A DNA stretch of 64,000 bases from Candidatus Hemicellulosilyticus sp. P3 (lineage in GTDB: Bacteria; Bacteroidota; Bacteroidia; Bacteroidales; P3): positions 257,794 to 321,793 of the forward strand of contig LPNH01000001.1 of NCBI GenBank assembly GCA_001543385.1, given 5' to 3'. Below, piece by piece: positions 33,945 through 41,076 of this stretch. The position numbers were made by a program, and so were the translations under genes. Below the pieces are notes generated by a model that saw nothing but the letters and a program-made list of their open reading frames with translations, searched no databases and was not told the origin of the DNA. Each line of letters opens with the position of its first letter. The stretch's first letter is position 1.

Positions 33945-35336
33945 ATGGATTTACCGTTAACATTCAAAATTTCCAGGCAGGATGCTTTCAATTATTTGTT
34001 GGTTTTTCTCAGTGCCTGCCTTATCATGGTGAATAAGGGAGGCGTTGTGCCCTTGTGCGCTTTGGCGATCCTTTCCGTGCCGCTTTTTTTTAATCCTGCG
34101 GCTATCGTCCCCTTGCTCTATCTCACATCATGGCACAACAGTTTCGCGTTACGTCCCGTGGTATCTGTTCACCAGTTCTATGGTTTTCTCTTTTTCTTCT
34201 CTCTCCTTCTTCCCCGCAATCGAAAGCTGTATGAGCCGGTGTGGGGTGTTCCGTTCTATGTTTTCATTGCGGTGCCGTTGATGTTCTGGGTGTTGCTAAC
34301 AAGCTGGCAGTCTGTTACGGGCGATATGGCTCCCGGATTTGTAGTGTTTTTTGAGTTGGCGTTACTGGTGCTGATGACCAAGGTGCATCTGTTCAATGCG
34401 GAATTCAGCCGCCGTTGTACGTTGTTGATTATTGTTGCGGCTACGGTCTGCTTTACACTGATAGCTCTTTTTAATCCAATTCAAGTCGATTTGAGGGGCA
34501 GCGAACTTCCCAATGCCCCCCATTCGGATATTCGTCTGACCGTGATTCCCGACATCAACCCCAATATCGCGTCACGTATTATCACCATTAACTTTATTAT
34601 TCTCTTTGCCGAAGCATGTCGCAGCAGATGCGTCGGGATGGCGCTTTTTTCCCTCTTGAATATGGTGCCGGTCATGTTGTGCGGCAGCCGCACTTCGTTT
34701 TTGGGCATGGTTTTTGCGGTGGTTTTGGCTGTGATGACTTCCCACCGCATCAACTGGAAGACAGTGACGCTGGCAGTTACTTCTCTGATGCTGCTCGGTG
34801 TGCTGTATACCGTGGGGGCGGATCTGAACGATCGGAAGGAAATGACAGTGAGTTCAATTATCGAGGACTCCGGTAGCGGACGTCTGTTTACCATCGTAGG
34901 ACTTTTTTCTTCAGTGATACCCAGTCACTTGCTGATGGGTATCGGACTGGGCCGTGACAATTTCACGCAGATGGGCTTTGGTTACGATGCCGACAACTTG
35001 TATGTCGACGCTTTGGCCCAGATCGGATTGGTGGGCTTCCTCCTGCTATTTCTTCTGTATTTTGTATTCATGGGCGGCTATTTGTCCCGTCACGTATACT
35101 ACCGTGACAAGTTGTTGGCACGTTTGATATTGATCGTTTTCCTGATTCTGGGTATCGGCATTTCCATGTTCGACACTATGGGTTTCTGGTTTGCGCTGTC
35201 GCTGTTGATTTTTTTCCGTAATTCGGATCCCTTGCTGAATGAGACACGCTGGCGCATCCGGTTTCGTGGGTGGAAATTGCGGATTGAAAGAAAGGATCGG
35301 ATTGTTTTTTCCAATCGGAACACACAAGAAGTATGA
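33945..35336 (+). CDS. Wzy-like O-antigen polymerase/ligase family membrane protein
   Basis: The 463-residue protein has about 12 hydrophobic segments. The Wzy_C-type region includes CGSRTSFLGMVFAV and a periplasmic loop with SGSGRLFTIVGLF and MGIGLGRDNFTQMG. It carries no His-Asn-Gln ligase box like the other two family members of this window, which favours a polymerase. Placed between wecC and a GT2 gene, it probably polymerises the repeat unit of this cluster. The end overlaps the next gene by an ATGA, indicating translational coupling. Confidence 0.8.
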   Translation: MDLPLTFKISRQDAFNYLLVFLSACLIMVNKGGVVPLCALAILSVPLFFNPAAIVPLLYLTSWHNSFALRPVVSVHQFYGFLFFFSLLLPRNRKLYEPVWGVPFYVFIAVPLMFWVLLTSWQSVTGDMAPGFVVFFELALLVLMTKVHLFNAEFSRRCTLLIIVAATVCFTLIALFNPIQVDLRGSELPNAPHSDIRLTVIPDINPNIASRIITINFIILFAEACRSRCVGMALFSLLNMVPVMLCGSRTSFLGMVFAVVLAVMTSHRINWKTVTLAVTSLMLLGVLYTVGADLNDRKEMTVSSIIEDSGSGRLFTIVGLFSSVIPSHLLMGIGLGRDNFTQMGFGYDADNLYVDALAQIGLVGFLLLFLLYFVFMGGYLSRHVYYRDKLLARLILIVFLILGIGISMFDTMGFWFALSLLIFFRNSDPLLNETRWRIRFRGWKLRIERKDRIVFSNRNTQEV

Positions 35337-36202
35337 ATTATTCGGTTATCATACCCTACCGCGACACCTACGAACTGTTGCTCCGTGCGTGCGATTCCGT
35401 GCCCGATAGGGATGACATACAAATACTGATTGTTGACAACAGTGTCGTTCCGCTCACGCACGAACGTGTGCCGGTCAAGTCCGCTGCTCGTGTCGATTTC
35501 TTCTGTTCCGACCCCACCAAGGGTGCCGGTTGTGCGCGCAACGTAGGCTTGGATCATGCTGTGGGCGATCGCCTGCTGTTCTTGGATGCCGACGACGTTT
35601 TCACTGACACCGCTTTTGCCGCCTTCGATGTGTTTCTTTCGACGGATTACGATATCGTTTTCTTTCCGCCAGCCAGTGTTGTGCTGTCCAGTGGACAGTC
35701 AGGAACACGCCATCGCTACTATGCTGATATGGTTGATGAGTATCTCTCCACGTGCGATGAAGAACGTGTGCGCTACCGCTATTTCCCACCATGGAGCAAG
35801 CTGTTTCGTCGCAGTTTTATCGAGGCGGAACGTATTCGCTTCGACGTGCTTCCGGTCTCCAATGATGTGATGTTCTCGTTGCGCTGTGGCCATGCCGCCC
35901 GCACTGTAACCGCATCGTCACAGGTGGTTTACACCGTTTCCGAGGGCGAATGCAACAACTCGCTTACCACGCGGCGATCCCGTGCGAATATGTTTATCCG
36001 CTACCAGGTGGCGGTGGCGCAGTACCGATTCGTATCCGAACATGGTCATCCGAAGATGCGCTTCCATCTGCTGTCAAAGGTGGTTGACGCTTTTCGCTTT
36101 TTCGGTATCCGTGAGGGATTCAAGTATGTGCGCTATTCGCTGACGAATCGTGTGAATATTTTTTACGGACTGTTACAAATGACAAATAAAAAAACTCGAT
36201 AG
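35333..36202 (+). CDS. Glycosyltransferase family 2
   Basis: The 289-residue protein has the GT-A opening MNYSVIIPYRDTYELL, a nucleotide-binding ILIVDNS, GAGCARNVGLDHA and the metal-binding DXD in LFLDADDVF. The C-terminal half, about 90 residues beyond the catalytic domain, is basic and may sit on the membrane. It would add one sugar to the repeat unit. The ATG overlaps the polymerase stop (ATGA), so it is in the same operon. Confidence 0.87.
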   Translation: MNYSVIIPYRDTYELLLRACDSVPDRDDIQILIVDNSVVPLTHERVPVKSAARVDFFCSDPTKGAGCARNVGLDHAVGDRLLFLDADDVFTDTAFAAFDVFLSTDYDIVFFPPASVVLSSGQSGTRHRYYADMVDEYLSTCDEERVRYRYFPPWSKLFRRSFIEAERIRFDVLPVSNDVMFSLRCGHAARTVTASSQVVYTVSEGECNNSLTTRRSRANMFIRYQVAVAQYRFVSEHGHPKMRFHLLSKVVDAFRFFGIREGFKYVRYSLTNRVNIFYGLLQMTNKKTR

Positions 36203-36215
36203 TTACATAGTTACT

Positions 36216-37379
36216 ATGAAAATCGTACACATAGTACTGGCAGGCTACCGTGATGAGTTTGCCTATCAGGAGAACCTCCTGTCGCAGAAACACAGTGAGT
36301 TGGGTCACGAGGTTACAGTTATTACATCGCAGTTGTATGTCGATGAGAACAAGAAGCGCCGCTATCAGGAGACGGGTTTCTATGTCAACAAATATGGGGT
36401 GAAAGTGATAGTGCTGCCCTGTACCACCCGTATCAACGCTTTACGACTTTTTATCAACGAGTCCAAGGGTCTGTATACAACCCTTCAGAACGAAAATCCC
36501 GATATCCTCTTTGTACACAATTTCATGTACAAGGATGTGCGCAAGGTGTTGCGTTATGCGCGTTGCCATCCTCAGCTGGCGGTTTATGTCGACTGCCATC
36601 TCGACTATTACAATACTTCCTATGCGACGCTCTACGGCCGTTTCAAGGCTGTGGTGACAGGTTTCCGTGCCCGTTGTTTGGTGCCTGTCACGCGCCGTTT
36701 CTGGGGGACCACACCTTGGCGTGTCGACTTCATGCGCAATGTCTACCACTTGCCGGCCGACAAGGTTGATTTCCTGTTGATGGGCGCCGATGAGAATCAG
36801 ATTATACATAAAAACCGCGTGGAAGTCTGTGCAGCGGTACGCAACCGTTACCACATCCCTGCCGACGCTTTTCTGCTGGTTACCGGTGGTAAACTTGACC
36901 GGCGCAAACAGCAGCACCTGTTGTTGGAGGCGGCGCGCTGTTTGGTGTCCGAAAAGGTCTATCTCTTGGTGTTTGGCACTCCCTCCGCCGAGATGAAGGA
37001 GTCGTTTGCCTCCTATGCCAACGACAGCAATATTGTACAGACAGGCTGGGTGTTGCCCGACGAGACCTACGACCTCTTCCTGGCTTCCGATCTGGCGGTG
37101 TTTCCGGGTACCCATTCTGTACTGTGGGAAGAGGCGGTGGCCTGCGCCTTGCCCATCATGACCCGCCATTGGCCGGGCATGGAGCATATCGACCATTGCG
37201 GCAATGCCATACTCCTACCCGAGGTCTCTGTCGATACGTTGGTCGACAACATCTGCAAGGCCATGCAGCCCGATTGTTATCAAGCTCTGCAGCAGGCGGC
37301 CGTCAAGGCCGCTCCTTATTTCTATCTCAGCGGTATGGCGCTCCGATCGGTGGGATTGGAACGGAATGCTGCTGAATAA
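36216..37379 (+). CDS. Glycosyltransferase family 4
   Basis: The 387-residue protein starts MKIVHIVLAGYRDEFAYQE and has a GT-B layout: LGHEVTVITSQLY in the N-domain, then ADAFLLVTGGKLDRRKQQHLL and VYLLVFGTPSAEMKE in the donor domain. The donor site is ASDLAVFPGTHSVLWEEAVACALP, with the Glu of the GT4 E-x7-E type region. It lies 13 bases after the GT2 gene and 15 before wecG. Donor and acceptor are not known. Confidence 0.85.
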   Translation: MKIVHIVLAGYRDEFAYQENLLSQKHSELGHEVTVITSQLYVDENKKRRYQETGFYVNKYGVKVIVLPCTTRINALRLFINESKGLYTTLQNENPDILFVHNFMYKDVRKVLRYARCHPQLAVYVDCHLDYYNTSYATLYGRFKAVVTGFRARCLVPVTRRFWGTTPWRVDFMRNVYHLPADKVDFLLMGADENQIIHKNRVEVCAAVRNRYHIPADAFLLVTGGKLDRRKQQHLLLEAARCLVSEKVYLLVFGTPSAEMKESFASYANDSNIVQTGWVLPDETYDLFLASDLAVFPGTHSVLWEEAVACALPIMTRHWPGMEHIDHCGNAILLPEVSVDTLVDNICKAMQPDCYQALQQAAVKAAPYFYLSGMALRSVGLERNAAE

Positions 37380-37394
37380 AGTGTATGAAACTAA

Positions 37395-38123
37395 ATGGTT
37401 GGCATGAAAAATACATCCTATTCCCCGGTCATCCTTCGCAGCGGCCTGCAGATCTATCCCTTCTGTTCTTTCGACGACCTTCTTGACTACGCCGAGGGCC
37501 AGAGTCGGATCCTCGTTGCCGTCAACGCCGAGAAAATCATCCACGCCACCGACCGGACCCGGAACCTCATCAACCGCGGCATCGGCTATTGCGACGGCAC
37601 CGGCGCTGTCAAGGTGATGAAACAGTACGGTCGCCGCGACGCTGTCAAACTGCCCGGCTGCGAGTTGTGGCTCAAGGTCGTCGAGCGCTACCACCGCAAG
37701 GGGGGCTCCTTCTACCTCGTCGGCAGCCGTCAGGAAGTCATCGAGGCTGTGGTGATCCGCCTCCGTCAAGACTATCCCGGCATCTGCATCGCGGGCTATA
37801 GGAACGGTTACCTTGGCTCCGAGGCCGAAAAACAGCAACTCATCGACGACATCGCCGAGCGACGTCCTGACGTCGTTTTTGTCGCCATGGGCAGCCCCAA
37901 ACAGGAACTTCTCATGGAAGAGATGCTTCAGCGCCATACGGCCCTCTACGAGGGTTTGGGCGGCAGCTTCGATGTTTATGCCGGCCGTGTCGAACGGGCG
38001 CCCCGTTGGTGGCTTGACCACAATCTCGAATTTGCCTATCGACTGCTCCGCCAGCCCTCTCGCATCACGCGCCAGGTCTTTCTCTTCAAATTCTACTTGC
38101 TGCTGCTGCTGCGCCGGCTATAG
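37395..38123 (+). CDS. wecG: WecG/TagA/CpsF family glycosyltransferase (GT26)
   Basis: The 242-residue protein shows ILVAVNAEKIIHA, YCDGTGAVKVMKQYG with the catalytic-site Asp and Gly pattern, LPGCELW, FYLVGSRQEVIE and VFVAMGSPKQELLM, then GGSFDVYAGRVERAPRWW. This is the complete GT26 signature. In enteric bacteria WecG adds ManNAcA to undecaprenyl-PP-GlcNAc (lipid I to II). wecB and wecC in the same cluster and a WecA-like transferase at 22.8 kb supply exactly those substrates, supporting the same reaction. The start may be Met1 or Met4. The C-terminus has a Leu/Arg-rich membrane-binding helix. Confidence 0.88.
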   Translation: MVGMKNTSYSPVILRSGLQIYPFCSFDDLLDYAEGQSRILVAVNAEKIIHATDRTRNLINRGIGYCDGTGAVKVMKQYGRRDAVKLPGCELWLKVVERYHRKGGSFYLVGSRQEVIEAVVIRLRQDYPGICIAGYRNGYLGSEAEKQQLIDDIAERRPDVVFVAMGSPKQELLMEEMLQRHTALYEGLGGSFDVYAGRVERAPRWWLDHNLEFAYRLLRQPSRITRQVFLFKFYLLLLLRRL

Positions 38124-38308
38124 AATAGAAACGTCGCGTCCGGCGCGGCCGCTGCGACCTTGTCCTCAGACGTTTTTTCAGTCAGTGGTCGCAGTGTTCA
38201 ACTCCAATCCGCTGGAAAAATGCTGATATGGCGTAAATAGACCCTGAAAGCGGACAACATACTGAAAAAAGTCGGCCGAATGGCCGATCGGGGTTGAAAT
38301 AAAAACCT

Positions 38309-38316
38309 TACATTTG
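38309..38316 (+). promoter_or_regulatory. Candidate -7 element for the U32 gene
   Basis: TACATTTG matches TAnnTTTG, 34 bases before the ATG at 38351. The preceding 38124-38300 gap holds only a short 6-bp-stem hairpin near 38269-38284 and nothing else I can support. Confidence 0.5.
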
Positions 38317-38350
38317 CACAATAAAACTGCAACCCCCTTGTCGTAACCCC

Positions 38351-39589
38351 ATGGAAATTATGTCCCCCGTCGGCTCCTACGAGAGCCTGCAGGCCGCCAT
38401 ACAGGGCGGTGCCGACGCCGTTTATTTCGGAGTGGGCAAACTCAATATGCGCTCCCGTTCGGCAGCCAACTTCACGCTCGATGACTTGCCGCGTCTTGCC
38501 GCCATCGCCCGCGATGCGGGGCTGCGCTCCTATCTGACGGTCAACACTGTCGTCTACGACGAGGAGCTCGACGAGATGCGTATTCTCCTCCAGGCTGCCA
38601 AAGACGCCGGCATCAGTGCCGTCATCGCCTCCGACTTCGCCGTCATCGCCGCTGCCCGCGCCATGGGTGTCGAGGTGCACATCTCCACGCAATGCAACGT
38701 CTCCAACATCGAGGCGGTGCGTTTCTACGCCCAGTTCGCCGACGTCGTGGTCACCGCACGCGAACTCTCCTTGCGACAGGTGGCCGACATCGTGCGCTAC
38801 ATCCGCGAGCACGACATTCGAGGCCCCCGCGGCCAGTTGCTGCAGGTCGAGATCTTTGCCCACGGCGCCCTCTGCATGTCCGTCAGCGGCAAGTGCTACC
38901 TCAGTCTCGACGCCTATGGGCAGAGCGCCAATCGCGGTGCCTGTCTCCAGCTGTGCCGCCGCCGCTATCTGGTCAAAGACTACGAGTCGGACCTCGAACT
39001 GCTGGTCGACAACCAATACATCATGTCGCCCAAAGACCTTTGCACCATCGGATTCCTCGACAAGATTATACGCGCCGGGGTCTCGGTGCTCAAAATCGAG
39101 GGGCGCGGCCGCAGTGCCGACTATGTGCAAATGGTCACCCGCTGTTACCGCGAGGCGGTCGACGCCGTAGCCGCCGGCACCTACACTCCCGCGCGTATCG
39201 CCGACTGGACAGCCAGGCTGCGTACCGTATTCAACCGCGGCTTCTGGGACGGCTACTACTTGGGCCGTACCATGGGCGAGTGGAGCCGGCGCTACGGATC
39301 ACAGGCCACCGAAAACAAAGTCTATCTGGGCCGTGTCACCAACTACTACGGCCGTCCCCGTGTCGCCGAAGCGCGTCTCGAAACCGCCGAGAAACTCCAT
39401 GCCGGCGACCGCATTATGGTCACAGGTGCCACCACCGGTGTCTATACCGGCACCGCCGACGAGCTGCGTCTCGACCGCGATCCAGTGCCCGAGGTGAAAC
39501 AGGGCGATTTGTTCAGCTTTCCCGCCGCCACACTGCTCCATCGGGGCGACAAACTCTACCGCATCGACACCGTAACAGATGAATATTAG
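38351..39589 (+). CDS. trhP: Peptidase U32-family tRNA hydroxylation protein, TrhP-like
   Basis: The 412-residue protein begins MEIMSPVGSYESLQAAI. It has GADAVYFGVGKLNMR, STQCNVSN, EIFAHGALCMSVSGKCYLS and NRGACLQLCRRRY. Four cysteines at 175, 182, 198 and 202 have the spacing known to hold an Fe-S cluster in the U32 family. TrhP proteins take part in prephenate-dependent 5-hydroxyuridine formation at tRNA position 34. The protease name is historical. A C-terminal beta-barrel-like domain (GRVTNYYGRPRVAEARL) is present. radA follows 40 bases later. The subfamily (TrhP or UbiU/V) is an inference from length and C-terminal domain. Confidence 0.85.
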   Translation: MEIMSPVGSYESLQAAIQGGADAVYFGVGKLNMRSRSAANFTLDDLPRLAAIARDAGLRSYLTVNTVVYDEELDEMRILLQAAKDAGISAVIASDFAVIAAARAMGVEVHISTQCNVSNIEAVRFYAQFADVVVTARELSLRQVADIVRYIREHDIRGPRGQLLQVEIFAHGALCMSVSGKCYLSLDAYGQSANRGACLQLCRRRYLVKDYESDLELLVDNQYIMSPKDLCTIGFLDKIIRAGVSVLKIEGRGRSADYVQMVTRCYREAVDAVAAGTYTPARIADWTARLRTVFNRGFWDGYYLGRTMGEWSRRYGSQATENKVYLGRVTNYYGRPRVAEARLETAEKLHAGDRIMVTGATTGVYTGTADELRLDRDPVPEVKQGDLFSFPAATLLHRGDKLYRIDTVTDEY

Positions 39590-39629
39590 CCATCCACAAC
39601 CTATAACCATTAACCGCTAAACCTCAACC

Positions 39630-41012
39630 ATGCCCAAGGCCAAGACCTATTATTTCTGCCGTAACTGTGGCTACCAGTCTTCCAGTTGGCTGGGCCGTTG
39701 CCCCGAGTGCGGGCAGTGGAGCACCTTCGAGGAGGAGGTCGTGCGCACCGCCGCACCCGCTGCAAGCCGTTCCGCCCGGCCGGGTGCTGCGGTTTCGGCC
39801 CCCAAACTGTTGCAACAGGTCGTCTACAGCGACCAGCCCCGCATCGCCACCGGCTGTGACGAGTTCGACCGTGTCCTTGGCGGCGGGCTGGTGCCCGGCT
39901 CCATTGTCCTGCTTGGTGGCGAACCTGGCATCGGCAAAAGCACCTTATTGCTGCAGACAGCCCTTGCCATTCCCGCCAAGCGGCTGCTCTACGTCAGCGG
40001 CGAGGAGAGCGAGCAGCAAATCAAGATGCGCGCCGAGCGCATCGCGCCGTCCGGCCTTTCGGCCGACAGCCGCCAATGCTACGTCGTGGCCGAGACGGTC
40101 ACCCAGCGCATCTTCGAGCACATCGAAACAGTCAAGCCCGACCTGCTCGTCGTCGACTCCATTCAGACCATTGTCACCGAGAACATCGATTCGTCAGCGG
40201 GCAGCGTCTCGCAAATCCGCGAGTGCACCGCCGAGTTGCAGCGTTATGCCAAAGCCAGCGGAGTGCCGGTGCTTCTGGTGGGGCACATCACCAAAGACGG
40301 GTCGCTGGCGGGCCCCAAAATCATGGAGCACATTGTCGACGCGGTGCTCCAGTTCGAAGGCGACCGCAACTACGGGTTCCGCATCTTGCGTGCGCTGAAA
40401 AACCGTTTTGGCTCCACTGCCGAGTTGGGCATCTTCGAGATGTACGGCGACGGCCTGCAGCAAGTCGACAACCCCTCCAAATTCCTCCTTGGCCATCGCG
40501 ACGAAACCCTCAGCGGCTCTGCTGTCGCCGCCACCCTTGAAGGTGTCCGGCCAATCTTCGTCGAAGTCCAGTCCCTCGTCTCCTCCGCCGTCTACGGCAC
40601 CCCTCAGCGCAACGCCAATGGCTTCGACCTGCGCCGCATGAACATGCTCCTCGCCGTTCTCGAAAAACGCTGCGGTTTCAAACTCGGCGCCAAAGACGTC
40701 TTCCTCAACATCGCAGGCGGGTTGCGTGTCAACGATCCCGCCATTGACCTCGCTGTTGCCTGCTCCATCCTCTCCAGCAACGTCGACATCCCCGTCAGCC
40801 CGCGTGTCTGCATGGCCGCCGAGATGGGCCTCAGCGGCGAGGTGCGTCCCGTCGCCCGTGTCGACCAGCGTATCGCCGAAGCCGATCGCCTCGGCTTCGA
40901 ACAGATCCTCATCTCCAAATACAACAGTCGCGACCTCAACCCCCGCCGCCACTCCATCCGCATCATCCAAGTCGGCGTCATCGAAGATGCCTTCCGGGCG
41001 CTCTTCGCCTGA
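39630..41012 (+). CDS. radA: DNA repair protein RadA (Sms)
   Basis: The 460-residue protein is complete. A four-Cys zinc finger (Cys10, 13, 24, 27) is followed by Walker A GGEPGIGKST at 96-105, LLVVDSIQT (Walker B), the RadA-specific KNRFGS motif and a Lon-like C-terminal domain (VFLNIAGGLRVNDPAIDLA). RadA is a hexameric DnaB-like helicase that drives branch migration in recombination and natural transformation. It follows the U32 gene and precedes the GLUG lipoprotein, which has its own promoter-like element. Confidence 0.97.
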   Translation: MPKAKTYYFCRNCGYQSSSWLGRCPECGQWSTFEEEVVRTAAPAASRSARPGAAVSAPKLLQQVVYSDQPRIATGCDEFDRVLGGGLVPGSIVLLGGEPGIGKSTLLLQTALAIPAKRLLYVSGEESEQQIKMRAERIAPSGLSADSRQCYVVAETVTQRIFEHIETVKPDLLVVDSIQTIVTENIDSSAGSVSQIRECTAELQRYAKASGVPVLLVGHITKDGSLAGPKIMEHIVDAVLQFEGDRNYGFRILRALKNRFGSTAELGIFEMYGDGLQQVDNPSKFLLGHRDETLSGSAVAATLEGVRPIFVEVQSLVSSAVYGTPQRNANGFDLRRMNMLLAVLEKRCGFKLGAKDVFLNIAGGLRVNDPAIDLAVACSILSSNVDIPVSPRVCMAAEMGLSGEVRPVARVDQRIAEADRLGFEQILISKYNSRDLNPRRHSIRIIQVGVIEDAFRALFA

Positions 41013-41053
41013 CACCCTTGCAACGGTTTGGGACGAATCCCAAGAAAAAGTCG

Positions 41054-41061
41054 TAACTTTG
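41054..41061 (+). promoter_or_regulatory. Candidate -7 element for the large GLUG lipoprotein
   Basis: TAACTTTG matches TAnnTTTG, 15 bases before the ATG at 41077, implying a very short leader. A TTTG at 41027 is upstream, but with a 23-base gap, longer than usual. Confidence 0.5.
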
Positions 41062-41076
41062 CAACTCCTAATCTTG

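Noticed and set aside
38269-38284. Small hairpin TCGGCC-GAAT-GGCCGA before the U32 gene as terminator of wecG
   Set aside because: The stem has only six pairs and no T tract follows; kept only as a remark in the promoter entry.
38198-39130. Open frame of 310 codons on the minus strand, and an Arg-rich plus-strand frame at 38692-39582
   Set aside because: Both overlap the TrhP-like gene, which keeps its four Cys and conserved blocks. Asp/Gly-rich and Arg-rich products are typical shadow frames.
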